A stretch of DNA of 64,000 nucleotides. Origin: Watersipora subatra. Its lineage: Eukaryota > Bryozoa > Gymnolaemata > Cheilostomatida > Watersiporidae. The notes under the pieces were generated by a model, which searched no databases, was not told the DNA's origin, and worked only from the letters and a program-made list of their open reading frames with translations. Each line of letters begins with the position of its first letter. The first letter of the stretch is position 1. A program made the position numbers and the translations under genes. Below are positions 24,739 through 36,316 of this stretch, in pieces. The DNA lies in assembly GCF_963576615.1 (NCBI RefSeq), contig NC_088711.1, forward strand, positions 3,100,001-3,164,000, in the 5' to 3' direction.

Positions 24739-25645
24739 TTAAAGGTTGACTTGCAACCAAATTCACATTACAGTTATTTGGTATCAAAAGATTCACCATG
24801 TTTTACTCTGCTGTGTTGTAGTTGCAACATATGTGGAAATGTGATTAAAAGCTCAAAAACGAACAGTTAATTGCCGCCATCATGAAACCACCGTAGATTG
24901 GAATCAATTTATTTCATGACTCTTAGTCAAACGATTTGGTTATTGTTTTGACACGGAATGTTCTCAAGTGAATTAAAAGGCCAATAAAAGGCTCAATATA
25001 AAACTTCTCGTAGCACTAGTTTATGAGAAAACTTTGGGTTTTTTCCGAAGAGCCCTTAACAATTATAGATGCTGGCTAGTTTACAGTTTTGTTTCGGCTT
25101 AGTCTAATTGTCTAGTCGTAATCTGATCATGTGACACAAACTTCCTGCCAAACAGCGCGAATAATCTGTGAAGCCTTTTTCAAATATCACAGGTGACCAA
25201 CATGTTTGTCATGTTATTAGAGGATGATATGCACTCCTTTGAGCTAAGGTTAAAAAATTAAACGAATTTTTACAGTGAGTTTTGAGATATCAGTCCTCAA
25301 AATGACAGCATTGCAATGATGATGAAACAGACGCGTAATGACAATAGACATAGTTTTATTGAATGCGTGAAGTATATTTGTGAAAATATTTCGACGAATG
25401 AGGTTGCATGAAAGTGTAAACAGAAGCCATCTTGTTCAGCTATGTCTCATTTGAGCCGCTTTGAAAACGGATTCTAATCTACGGCAGTTTCGTGATGGCT
25501 GCGCTAAACTGTTCGTTTTCAGCTTTTAAGAGCTTGTAGTCACATTTCCACATATTTTGTACCTACAGCACAACAGAGTAAGACATGGTGAATCTTTTGA
25601 TACCAAATAACTGTAAAGTGAATTTCGTTGCAAGTTAACCTTTAA
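24739..25645. mobile_element. Kolobok-like non-autonomous element, copy 1
   Basis: Terminal inverted repeats of about 165 bp begin TTAA-AGGTTGACTTGCAAC and end with the complement, giving a TTAA at each edge. TTAA duplications with AGG...CCT ends fit the Kolobok superfamily rule (TTAA target, RGR/YCY termini); piggyBac also uses TTAA but with CCC-type ends. The interior of about 570 bp has no transposase. It is present in opposite orientation at 29501-30386, with matching interior blocks such as the one containing ACATAGTTTTATTGAATGCG. Confidence 0.85.
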
Positions 25646-25682
25646 ATTTGAATTTTAACCTCCATCTTTGTTTGAATTTGGC

Positions 25683-25689
25683 TGTAATA

Positions 25690-25693
<4 letters not shown>
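25683..25693. repeat. LINE target-site duplication, left copy
   Basis: TGTAATAGGAT, identical to 29480-29490, bounding the LINE on its 3' side. Confidence 0.92.

Positions 25694-25732
<39 letters not shown>
25694..25732. repeat. (CT)n tail of the LINE
   Basis: About 20 CT units directly next to the left target-site duplication. In LINE sense this is an (AG)n 3' tail. Confidence 0.95.
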
Positions 25733-25735
<3 letters not shown>

Positions 25736-25771
25736 GCAATCCCTCTCTTTAGAGTAAGATGTCTGCTTGCT

Positions 25772-28700
25772 TTATTGATGTGTTTGGTGTGTTTTAAGAT
25801 GGCTCCGTAGTCCGATCGTTGCTCTGCATTGACGATTGCAATATGGACATTGGTAGTCATCATTCATCAAAGTATCAGATGAGCTAAGCCGCACTTTTCG
25901 TGCTGCCCTGAGCTCTTCTCTGTGACGCATATTTTCATTTTCAAGTATCTTCACCCCTTTATGAGTTACAGTTCTCCATCCAGTTCTTCTCGTGGCATTC
26001 CATTCCCAGGTTTCACATCTGATGTGACAACACTTCAAGCTATCTTTGAGACAGTCTTTATAGCGCTTTCTTTGTCCCCCCTGTGACCTCTTCCCATTTT
26101 CTAGTTCGGCATACAGAATCTGTTTTGGTAGTCTGCAGTCTGGCATTCTAACCAAGTGTCCAGCCCAACGAAGTCTGTTCTTAACGATCATACTTTCAAG
26201 GCTGGACATCTTAGCTTGTTGATACACACTATTGTTAGTGCGTTTGTCAGACCATTTGATCATTAGTAGTTCTCTCATTTTCCTAATGTGATAGTTCTCC
26301 AGAACCTTGACGTCAGTGCTGTAAGTAGCCCACGTTTCTGAGGCATACAGTAGTGTGGGGACAATTACTGCCTTGTACACTTTTAGCTTGGTGTCGACTT
26401 GCAAGACTGGATTTTCAAACACTCTTTGTCTCAGTTTGCTGTATGCTATGCTAGCTCCTTGCAGTCTTCTCTCTATCTCCTTCCCTAGGTCGGCCTTGGA
26501 GGAGAGATTACTACCTAGGTATACAAAGTCATCTACAGGGCAAAGTGGTTCGCCTCCGGCAACAATGCGTGGAGTGACTATGTTTTTTCCAGGTTTCGGC
26601 TGGCACAATACTTGAGTTTTCTTTGCATTCAGCTTGAGTTCAAGAGCCCTGCAAGCATTTTCAAAAGCTGTCATGACTTCGTGAAGATGTTCTTCTGTAT
26701 GAGCCACGAGAGCATTGTCATCAGCATATTGGAGCTCAAGAACACTTTGTTTCGAAGTTAGAGTTTTAGCCCGAAGTCTCTGCAAGTTGAACAGATCGCC
26801 TTTTCGATAGTTCAATGTGATACCTTCAGAGAGTTCTTGTTTCACAAGGTGCAGTACAGCACACAAGTAGATAGAAAACAGCGTTGGCGCAATCACGCAG
26901 CCTTGTTTCACCCCAGTTTTTACTCCAAAAGGATCCGTTTGTTGGCCATCCACCAAAACTGATGCGTGCATCTCATCATGCAGAAGCTGCACAATAGCCA
27001 CAAATTTGGGAGGGCAGCCGATTTTCTCAAGTACTTTGTATAGAGATTGTCTGTCAACAGTGTCGAAAGCCTTGGTAAGGTCTATGAAGGCCATGTTAAG
27101 GTCCTTGTTCTGTTCTCGGCATTTTTCCTGGATCTGTCTAGCAGCAAATATCATATCTACTGTACCCCTGCCAGGCCTAAAACCACACTGCGTCTCTGGA
27201 AGAATTTTTTCTGCAACACTGGAGAGTCTATAGGACAGAATTCTAGCTAGAATCTTCCCCGTTATTGACAAGAGGGATATCCCCCTGTAGTTCCCACACA
27301 TCGTCCTATCTCCTTTTTTGAAGATGGTAACAATCAGTGCATCACGTAATTCATCAGGTATTTTCTCAGTTGTCCACACAAGTGTAAAAAGGCAGTGCAG
27401 TTTCTTGGTAAGTTTAGTTCCACCATGCTTGAAAACTTCTGCAGGTATTCCATCAGCGCCAGCAGCCTTCCCACTCTTCATTGCTCGAATGGCGGATTTC
27501 GTCTCGACTAGTGTTGGCTCTTCTCCTAGCTGCAGATGGGTTGGCAGCTGTGGGACTTTCTGCAGGACTGGATCAGCTACAGTGGATGTTTGGTTCAAAA
27601 GATTTGAAAAGTGTTCTTTCCAGCAATCTCTGATGGCATCTTTGTCTTTATGGAGCACACCATTCTTGTCTCGAACTAGTACAGAGCCATGTGACAGAGG
27701 ACCGTACAGTTTTCGTGTCTCTGCAAAGAAATCCCTTGTCTTATTCTGATCCGCCAAGCTCTGAAGCTCCTCTGCCTTTTGTGTCCACCATTCATTCTGC
27801 ATCCTTCGAACTCGTCGCTGCACATCTGTTCGTATGCTGTGGTATGCCTTCTGTTTCTCCTTGTTTCTAAGATCATTTTGCCAGGCTGCAAATTTAGATC
27901 GTTTTTTATTTATAAGTTGTTCTATTTCTAGGTCATTCTCATCAAACCAGTCTTGGTGGTGCCTTTTCGCTTTGCCTAATACCTCCTCGCATATCTCAGT
28001 GATACAGCTCTTTAGATTTGTCCAAGTCGAGTTGACATTTTGGTCATAGGTTTCAGCTGATAGTCTCTCATTGATTTTTGTTTGAAAGTCTTTTTTCACA
28101 TCCGGTTTATTGAATAGATTCACGTTGTACTTTGGCCTTGCTGTCCGTTTAGCTCTTCTCTGTTTGGGCTGTAGAGTGAAACTCAGCAGAGTTTTCACCA
28201 ATCTGTGATCCGTCCAGCAGCTATCTGTTGAGTTGATCACTTTGGTTACTCTTAAATCTGCCAAGTCCCGCTGTTTGGTGATTATATAGTCTATCAAGTG
28301 CCAGTGACCGCAGCGAGGGTGCCTCCAGGTTGTTTTCCTTCTATTCTTCTGTCTGAACAGGGAGTTTGTAATCACAAGGTTAAGTTCTGCACATTTGGTG
28401 AGAAGCATGAGACCATTGCCATTCATACTGCCAATTCCCTCTTTGCCGATGACGTCCTTCCATGTCGTGCTGTCCGTACCAACTCTTGCATTAAAGTCTC
28501 CAAGAAGCACAACCTTGTCGGCTCTAGGAATATGTGATACAGTGTCATCAAGAGCTGAATAGAATAGCTCTTTATCCTCTTGCTCGGCCATCAGAGTCGG
28601 AGCATAGGCACTGATCAGTGTTGCTTTCCTGTTCTTACTGATGTTTAGTTGTAAGGTCATCAGTCGATCTGAAATGCCGACAGGAAGATGGTCCATGTGC

Positions 28701-29044
28701 TTAACAAGCTCATTTTTAACAGCGAAACCTACCCCATACAGCCTATGATCTTTAGCATCTCTCCCTTTCCAATAGAATGTATAACCACCTCCCACTTCTG
28801 TCATCTGGCCCTCATCAGCAAGTCTTGTCTCCTGTAGTGCAGCAATATCAATATCATGTCTTCTGAGCTCACGTGCCACAAAAGCTGTGCGACGGTCAGG
28901 TCGATCACTACGCTGATTGTCCATGAGCGTGCGTACATTCCATGTTGCTAGTGTAATCTGTTGATTTCTACCGCAAATAAGGTGAACCATCTGGACGCGG
29001 TAATCCAGCCAGGTGAGAAAAGGAACAGACCATGTATAGGACAC
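25772..29044 (-). CDS. LINE ORF: endonuclease / reverse transcriptase
   Basis: 1090 residues, no stop or frameshift. The endonuclease domain keeps its catalytic set: LATWNVRTL (Asn36), ALQETRL (Glu72), SAYAP, LLGDFNARVG and TDHRLV. The reverse transcriptase has GADGIPAEVFKHGG, GNYRGISLLS, GFRPGRGT, AFIDLTKAFDTVD, GVKQGCVIAPTLF and YADD at 773-776. A C-terminal segment with RWAGHLVRMPDCRLP and KRYKDCLKDSLK is common in LINEs of this kind. The protein ends in a C2H2 finger (Cys1066, Cys1069, His1082, His1086). It would nick target DNA and copy its RNA by target-primed reverse transcription. Met 20 is an alternative start. Genome annotations often label such ORFs craniofacial development protein 2-like; the endonuclease resemblance is the cause. 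Confidence 0.95.
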   Translation of the reverse strand: MSYTWSVPFLTWLDYRVQMVHLICGRNQQITLATWNVRTLMDNQRSDRPDRRTAFVARELRRHDIDIAALQETRLADEGQMTEVGGGYTFYWKGRDAKDHRLYGVGFAVKNELVKHMDHLPVGISDRLMTLQLNISKNRKATLISAYAPTLMAEQEDKELFYSALDDTVSHIPRADKVVLLGDFNARVGTDSTTWKDVIGKEGIGSMNGNGLMLLTKCAELNLVITNSLFRQKNRRKTTWRHPRCGHWHLIDYIITKQRDLADLRVTKVINSTDSCWTDHRLVKTLLSFTLQPKQRRAKRTARPKYNVNLFNKPDVKKDFQTKINERLSAETYDQNVNSTWTNLKSCITEICEEVLGKAKRHHQDWFDENDLEIEQLINKKRSKFAAWQNDLRNKEKQKAYHSIRTDVQRRVRRMQNEWWTQKAEELQSLADQNKTRDFFAETRKLYGPLSHGSVLVRDKNGVLHKDKDAIRDCWKEHFSNLLNQTSTVADPVLQKVPQLPTHLQLGEEPTLVETKSAIRAMKSGKAAGADGIPAEVFKHGGTKLTKKLHCLFTLVWTTEKIPDELRDALIVTIFKKGDRTMCGNYRGISLLSITGKILARILSYRLSSVAEKILPETQCGFRPGRGTVDMIFAARQIQEKCREQNKDLNMAFIDLTKAFDTVDRQSLYKVLEKIGCPPKFVAIVQLLHDEMHASVLVDGQQTDPFGVKTGVKQGCVIAPTLFSIYLCAVLHLVKQELSEGITLNYRKGDLFNLQRLRAKTLTSKQSVLELQYADDNALVAHTEEHLHEVMTAFENACRALELKLNAKKTQVLCQPKPGKNIVTPRIVAGGEPLCPVDDFVYLGSNLSSKADLGKEIERRLQGASIAYSKLRQRVFENPVLQVDTKLKVYKAVIVPTLLYASETWATYSTDVKVLENYHIRKMRELLMIKWSDKRTNNSVYQQAKMSSLESMIVKNRLRWAGHLVRMPDCRLPKQILYAELENGKRSQGGQRKRYKDCLKDSLKCCHIRCETWEWNATRRTGWRTVTHKGVKILENENMRHREELRAARKVRLSSSDTLMNDDYQCPYCNRQCRATIGLRSHLKTHQTHQ

Positions 29045-29479
29045 CTTTTCTAGTCCTTTCCTCGGATTGAGGTGAGCAGGGCGGTCCCTAAAAAGGGCTG
29101 CTCAGGCGTGAAAGCAACTACCGAACATCTCTCCTGTTCCATTCAAGAGACGAGCGACTGATAAACTTCCACCGCCTGCGTGCTGGTTGGGAGCTGAGGA
29201 CTCCCAGGTTTCACTACCCTGTCCCCGTTGCCACCTTCCAATCGCCGCAGGGCTTGGTTGGTTGGTTTGGTGCAAGCAGAAAGCTGTGCGTGGATTTAAG
29301 TGGTTCTTCTGATGCACTGCAGAGATCCACTAACTTGGCTAGTCATACTCTGATCCAATGGCAAGAAGACCTAGACAATTGGGAGTATGACAAGTTGCAG
29401 TACGCGGCCGTTGATCTGCAAGAGATTCTTTCGCCCTTTCCAACTGGTGTTTTTGCTGTCGGGATAGTACATGCCCGAA

Positions 29480-29490
29480 TGTAATAGGAT
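29480..29490. repeat. LINE target-site duplication, right copy
   Basis: TGTAATAGGAT, identical to 25683-25693, fixing the LINE 5' end at 29479. Confidence 0.92.
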
Positions 29491-29500
29491 AGTGCATTGT

Positions 29501-30386
29501 TTAAAGGTTGACTGGCAACAAAATTCACATTACCGTTATATGATATGAAAAGATTCACCATGTCTTACTCTGTTGCGTTGTAGGTGCAAAATATGTGGAA
29601 AGGTGATTACAAGCTCTCAAAAGCCCAAAAACGAACAGAAAATCGCAGCCACACGAGACCGCCGTAGTTTGGATTCGCTTTCCAAAACGGCTCAAATGTG
29701 ATGTAGTTGTGAGAGATGGTTTCTGTTTACACTTTCTTGCAACCTTATTCGTCGAAATAGTTTCACAAATATACTTCACGCATTCAATAAAACTATGTCT
29801 ATTGTTCTTACGCGTCTGTTTTATTGTCATCGTAATGCTGTCACTTTTAGCAGTGATATCTTATAACTTACCGTAAAAATTCGTTAAAATTTTTAAGCTT
29901 AGCTCGAGGGCGTACATATCATTGTCTGATAATCATGACGAGCCTGTTGGTCACCTGTGATAATCGAAAAGTGCTGCAGAAATTATTTTCGAAGTATTGG
30001 GTCATATGATCAAATTACGACTTGACGATTAGATAATGCCGAAACAAAACTGTTAAGTAGCGAGCATCTATATTTGATACGGGGTGTTCGGTAAAACCCA
30101 AAGTGTTTGTCATACACTAGTGCTACGATATGTTTTATATTGAACTTTGTATTGGCCTTTCAATTCTCGTGAGAACATCATGTGACAAGACAATAACCAA
30201 ACTGTAATGACTATGTCAGATAAATAAACAGATTCCAATCTACGGCGGCTTTTCGTTTTTGAGTTTTTAAGAGCTTGTAATCACATTTCCACATATTTGG
30301 CACCTACAACACAACGGAGTAAGACATGGTGAATCTTTTGATACCAAATAACTGTAATGTGAATTTTGTTGCCAGTCAACCTTTAA
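29501..30386. mobile_element. Kolobok-like non-autonomous element, copy 2 (inverted)
   Basis: Same family as 24739-25645 but in the opposite orientation, with TTAA at both edges and AGGTTGAC/GTCAACCT ends. The interior aligns as the reverse complement of copy 1 with many scattered substitutions and small indels, so the two copies are old compared with the LINE between them. A 91-codon minus ORF (29830-29555) runs through one terminal repeat but has no family feature. Confidence 0.85.
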
Positions 30387-31876
30387 TATTAGTTCATAAA
30401 AATTTTTTTATAATTTGTTTGTGAAACCATTATAAAAATAAACTTTTTATAATCCTGCATGATAATGTCGAGTTACATTTATCAAATAATCAATCTTGCA
30501 ATGCTGTATCTGTGCAATCAGTTTGTATGTCACCATGAGTTGTCTTCTCTATTTTGTGACAACTCCTTTTGACATTTTAGTGGGATGTGATACTGAATCG
30601 TTTCAGCAACGCGCTATGTACTGTTGTGACCATTAAATTGTAAATAAAACCCCAATACCTTTTGACGGTTAGCAATTTGTTGCAGATTAGAATTTAAACA
30701 GTCTGCATGGATTAAAAATATTTATTTAATATCCTCTCTTTACTCTAGATATTTCAACTCATGTTTTACATTATCTGCCATCTATCTAAATAGTTCTGAA
30801 AGTATCTAATTGGTCTGTTTGTTGACTGTTTGAGTTCAAATTTGTACTTGCATATTTCTATGTTATATTATTTTTGTGTTGTTATAGCTATTACAGTTCT
30901 TTATTATTAATTTATTATATCTCATGTTTTTAGTCTAAGATGTTTAGTTAATTAATTGCTAGTTTTTTGTCAATATGGGTATAGAGCTAATACCATCCTA
31001 AAACTTGCTTTTATAAGCGCAAATGCTTCTCTCCGAATTGTTGTACAAGTGTTGCTTTTCCATAATCACCATAAGTTGTTTGTCTTTCACAGTATATTTA
31101 GCAGGAAAATTAAACGACACATAATAGAACAACATACATCATTTCTGCTTAATTCAATAGAAGAAGGAATGATAAAATGAATATATACAATATATGATAT
31201 ATATATGATACAATAAATGAAATACATGAAATATTAGTTTTGTTGTTATTGTCAATCCCTGCAGATCGACTGCAATATCTGTTTGGGTAAGAGCACTGTC
31301 ACGCAAACAACGGCTCTTTGATTCTGGCTAAGAGTGTCTGAGCCTAGTAGTAAAGAAACCTTGACAGCGGGAGGCATCCTTAGTAAGAACCATTGACTAT
31401 TAAGAATTCATTTGGTTTTGCAGTTTCCTGACAAGTGTTCACAGGTCAGCCCTTTAGACCGCTAGGCCAACATTGTTATTGTTTGCTCAGAGGTTCAGAT
31501 TGGCAACAGGCATGTGTTTGCTAACTTGCCCATACATTTTATTGCTGCATTGCATATCGTAAGGCTCCCAAGCTAATTCCTAGATAGTTTAGAGCTCACT
31601 AAGATATAAGTAATGGAAATTTAGTCAGTTAATTCATAAAAAGATATGTTTGGCCCCTTCAGTATATACTAAATAAAATATTCTTATTAGTGTTTTATAT
31701 GTTGTGAACAGTTGGTATGAAAGCTTCATAGATTCCTAGATTTATAGATTCCTAGAACATGCTACCAATTCTTTATCATCTAGCAGCAAAATGAATAGAC
31801 ATAGGAATCCTGTTGTTGCTTTTGCGTGAAGCTTTTTGTTAATTCACAATATTGGTCGAACCAAAGGTAGTTATTG
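30387..31876. other. No gene recognised
   Basis: AT-rich intergenic DNA. The 74-codon ORF at 30956-31180 lacks any motif and is probably chance. Confidence 0.5.
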
Positions 31877-33498
31877 TAAAACCTCTAATTAAACGCCACC
31901 TTTATTTAAACACCACCTCCATTTGATCGCCACTATAAGAGAAAGATTGGAAAATGAAGTGCTACTCTTTAATTGAATGCCACCTTCATTTGAATGCCGC
32001 TATGACATCCTTTGATCTTTACGAACCCATAATAGCCAGTGATAGGTAGAAAAGTGTTCACGGAATCCTTTCGATAATGGCTCGGTTACATCAATAACAA
32101 TTAATTATTCCGTTGTTTCTGTTCGTATCGAAGTAGTTTTCCAATTCCAAAGCTTTTTGTTTTTTCGTTAAAACTTTAAAAGCAGCAACATAAACATAGT
32201 CTATAGCTCTATCAGGCTAATAGTAGTTCCTTGTTTAACAGGGTCTTGATACTTCGACATATGTGAAAAATGATTTAAATTTACGAATGATATATGAATT
32301 TATATGGTATATGAATGATATATGAATGTATATGGTATATGAATGATATATGAATGTATATGGTATATGAATGATATATGGATGTATATGGTATATGAAT
32401 GATATATGGATTTATATGGTATATGAATGATATATGGATGTATATGGTATATGAATGATATATGGATGTATATGATGGTATATGAATGATTAGTTTTAGG
32501 CTAAAAGTTGTGTTTAGCGTACACGGAGCTAAAAGTTTATCATTTGTCCGTAATGCAATGTGAAAAACTCTTGTTCTGCTCGAAAAATTGTTTTGACACT
32601 AATATCAACTAGTTTAGCAGTGCAAAAGAAGAATTGGGATCAGATGACATTGCGGAAGGTAGGAACAACCAGAATATGTTTGTTCTATCGAAAGCAACAA
32701 TCAGAACACAACTGGCCGAGCAAACGATGCAAATATTTTTGTTTCAAAAATGTTAATTTTTGTTTCTGCATGTATTAAAAGTATGGTTTGTTTATGTCAC
32801 TTGTTTTCAAATATACCTTTGTAGCATTAGATAGATTATTATTATTATATAACTTATAAATTTGCAGGTTTATAACCTATTATTTGATAGTGTCCTTGCT
32901 GTTATTTTAACACTGCTTACAATGAATCAATGCCCAAAACTCCACTTCTATTGCACATAAAAAGCTATTTTTGGCTGCAAACTGTCGCAAACACATCAAT
33001 GAGCGCAATAAGCTTTTATGCAAGATTGTTAAATATAGTTATAAAACAAAAATAGGCCTTCAAATTTAGCATGAAATAAAAATTGAAAGTTCCAACATAT
33101 GGCAAGGCAGTGCACGGGCTATAATATCATCGTAGGTTAATTGCAAGCAATATATATTAACTGGTAGATATATTTTTCAGTTTCCCAATGCATATTTATA
33201 TAGAGATCTTTGACAAGGTAGAGGTAAGTTAACAGATTTATTGCATCCAAAAAGTTAATGTCTCTCCGCCTGAAGGAAACTGCAAAATGTAGGCAACAAT
33301 TGGCTTCGCTCGTAAAAAGATTAAATTTATCTTTCCGAAATTCTGACAGGCTATTTGAAAAATACAACGCCAATTCTATTTGAACGCCACCTGTATTTGA
33401 ACGTCACCTGTATTTGAACGCCATGTCTATTTGACCACCACTATTTTTAGGGGAAGGGTTAAGAAATAGAGCGCCATGACGTTCAAATAGAGGTTTTG
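31877..33498. mobile_element. TA-flanked inverted-repeat element, family B, copy 2
   Basis: Left end TAAAACCTCTAATTAAACGCC; right end complements it (ACGTTCAAATAGAGGTTTT). The first base after the right end is mutated so TA reads TG. Each end has two or three tandem ATTTGAACGCCACC-type motifs. The interior is shared with copies 1 and 3. A minus-frame remnant (33373-33137) encodes a peptide with KDKFNLFTSEAN and FLDAINLLTYL, seen again in copy 3. Confidence 0.85.
32286..32487. repeat. 28-bp minisatellite inside family B copy 2
   Basis: About seven units of 28 bp built from ATGATATATG(A/G)AT(T/G)TATAT and GGTATATGA. The last unit carries a small insertion. The equivalent spot in copy 1 (near 6506) has only one such motif, so the array expanded after insertion. 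Confidence 0.92.
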
Positions 33499-36316
33499 CA
33501 GTATTTGTTTTCTTGGCTCTACAATTGGCTGGGGTAGTTGTTTTTAAAACTTATTTCTATTAAATAAACACTTTACAAAGTGCTTTATCTGATTCAGGTG
33601 TGTCTAAATGACAGGCAGGCGTGTCTAAAGTGTCATCAGTTAGGTTGCCCTTTAGACATCAAACCATTAAGCCTTTGCCAAATCTAACAGACATTTTATG
33701 TTCTGGATCAATTGTGTTGATCGGCCACTTCCCATGTTTGTATGACTGATGTGACATATTCTAGAGAGAAAACGTTTGAAAATAATATGGTGGAAATGTA
33801 ATCATTGTTATAATATATATATTCATGTACATATACCACACACTGAGTTTTTTGAAGGGTTGCTTGGCGTGAGAATATGAATACGATCTCATAAATGATT
33901 TTCATTAAATTAGAGACAACTTTGTGTAAGATAAATTGGCAAAGAATAAAGTTTTTTTCGCATTTTTTATCAACTTATTCTTAAATGAAATCACATATAC
34001 TTCATCTTGTTTGTAACTACTGTGTTACACTTGCAGGCTTTAGTTGTGAATTAATTCCTATTTTAGCAAGTGTGTGCATTTGTTTTCGAGTATTAGCATA
34101 CTGAGAAGCTAAAATATACTGGCATGTTTTGGACAAAATTCTTAAACCCAAGTAAAAGCCAAAATATACCAAGACATGAATAATAATGATTGTTTTGTAG
34201 GTTTGAAGCTTTTTATAATTGTTTGTCAATTGATGTTTACCAAAAAGAACTATTCTTAGTATTGAACGACAAGTGAAATTAAACGAGGGCCAATAAGGAA
34301 ATAAGAAAAACAGCAAAAACCAAGTTTTCACCAGTCATCAATTCATCAGTCTTATATAGTAGTTTAGCCCCCAAATCTTCTGTAATACATTCTGAGATGC
34401 AATTAACCTGTTTACACAAATTATTTAAAGTATGACCTTCCTATTATCTTTAGCATTTCTAATTAAACATGCTATAGAACAGCCAGTAATAATAAATAAC
34501 AAAGTAATGCACAGCACTTTCACTTCCGTTTAAAAACTAATTATTAGGGAAACGAAATATGCGTGAACTAATATGGTCATAAAATACAACGAACAGGTGA
34601 AAATTTTATAATTTCCTAATCTCAAATGTAGTCAGTTATTTGTCAATTTATTTAGTTTGCTTGGACTGCTGGCGATTACCGCAGATCCAATCAGAAACTT
34701 CAAATTAACTTTCTATGCATCCATTTTTTGCATCTAATTTTTGTTATAGGTGATTTGAAACTGCAAAATGGCTCACAAATCTTTTATTGTAGACCACTTT
34801 GTAGACCACCAATGAAAATATACTGATAGAAAATATGATGTTAATATTTGAAATTGGTTTATAGACCTGTAAGAATATTGGTTGCATACTCTCTTGTTGG
34901 CAACAAAATGCATAGACATCAAGCTTCTGAGACAGCTTCTGGTTGGTTTGACTCTCTGAGCTTTGACATCTAGTAATTGTTACTTGCCGTTCACGACTCT
35001 AGATGATGTTTGTATTTTAATTAGTTTTCTAGATGAACTTAGATAATGGTGTTATATTCTGCGTTCTTTAGAACACTCCCTAGTCTGGCACCAGAATTGA
35101 TTTTAGATATTCGTAAAGTAAAGGAAGGGCGTCAATAACATGGTTTCTATGCGAGAGATTACATGATACGCAACCTTAGCTATTTCAACTGTTATGTGTG
35201 ATTGATTGCATCGCAAAATATCTCTGACACCTGCATAGGTATATTGTTATCGTGACAGTATGTTGGTCTTGTTATTCTGCATACCATTGCATTAAAGTTA
35301 AATGACATATACAGGCGCAAAGATTAATTTGCCTCCAAGTATATGACCACATTCTGGTCAGCCCATGTTCTGAGCAACCTACATTTGAAGCACCCATGTT
35401 CTGTATAGCAGCATGGGTTACGCTATCTGTTGCCATTAATGTCAATCAAGTACAGCCACATCTTCCTTACACAAGTTTGCTAGGAGTACACTTGTGGCTT
35501 ACGTATTCTCTCAGTAATGTTCATATTTTTTATGTTTCAGACATGAGTCCTACTCATTGTCTGTGAGGTTGAAAGGGATCAGAATATAGGATTTCTTATG
35601 AAGAGACTATCTGTCTAACCCAAACACTGCTAGTCCGCAACCTCTTGTGACTCATCTGGTGAGAGTGACTTAACAAACTTATCAGATATCTGACTCATAC
35701 CTATTTCTCAATTAACCTTCTTATGTCTGATACTTCTTATACTCATCGAGTGTTTTATACTTAAAGATAATGATGATGATCTTTGTAGATTCGGTCAGTG
35801 CTTATTAGTATATACCTATCAGTACAAATAACGCATATTAAATATAAATATATACTTTAATCAGCTCACGTTTAAAAGCAACACATAATGTTTTAATAGA
35901 AAAAACATTGAAAAGAGTGTGCCGTGCACTTTTGTAATATGGGTATCGCTACAGACACACTCATCAACTCACCCACTTGTCATATTGTGAGATACCAGAA
36001 ATATGATAGAGTTAGTTCCACTGCTACACTATTTATACAATCCAAATAGCTAAGATTTTAATTGGTTTGTTAGAATTACCACCCCTTAATATGTAAGTGG
36101 GTAGGTAAGTCCATGTAAGTCTATTATTACTATTATAGTCTATCGTGTCATTTATTGTGTAGTCTTTGGTTTTATTTAGAAAGACCTACGTGATGAATGG
36201 CCCTTATGTAGACATTACCAGTGATAAAACTCTTCTACGTGTATATACACACTCGCATATCTAGGTATAGTCATTTTAGCAAATCAATTTATATATAAAT
36301 CACTTACATGTATCAA
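33499..36316. other. No gene recognised
   Basis: AT-rich, no ORF over about 105 codons with recognisable features. The 104-codon minus ORF at 34331-34017 has hydrophobic stretches but no family motif and typical chance composition. Confidence 0.45.

Larger units (their letters stand above)
25694..29479 (-). mobile_element. Full-length RTE-like LINE with exact target-site duplication
   Basis: A 3786-bp non-LTR retrotransposon on the minus strand, framed by an 11-bp direct repeat. From 5' to 3' on its sense strand it has a leader of about 435 bp (29479-29045), one long ORF (29044-25772), a 3' UTR of about 40 bp and a dinucleotide tail that reads (AG)n in sense (25694-25732). One ORF with an apurinic-type endonuclease and reverse transcriptase, a tiny 3' UTR and a microsatellite tail fit an RTE-like element. 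The uninterrupted ORF and perfect duplication point to a recent, possibly still competent copy. Confidence 0.93.

Noticed and set aside
26355-28537. Plus-strand ORFs across the LINE
   Set aside because: Antisense shadows of the 1090-codon LINE ORF.
29102-29561. Small ORFs at the LINE 5' end on both strands
   Set aside because: They lie in the LINE leader or the Kolobok-like terminal repeat, and no ORF1-type domain is seen.
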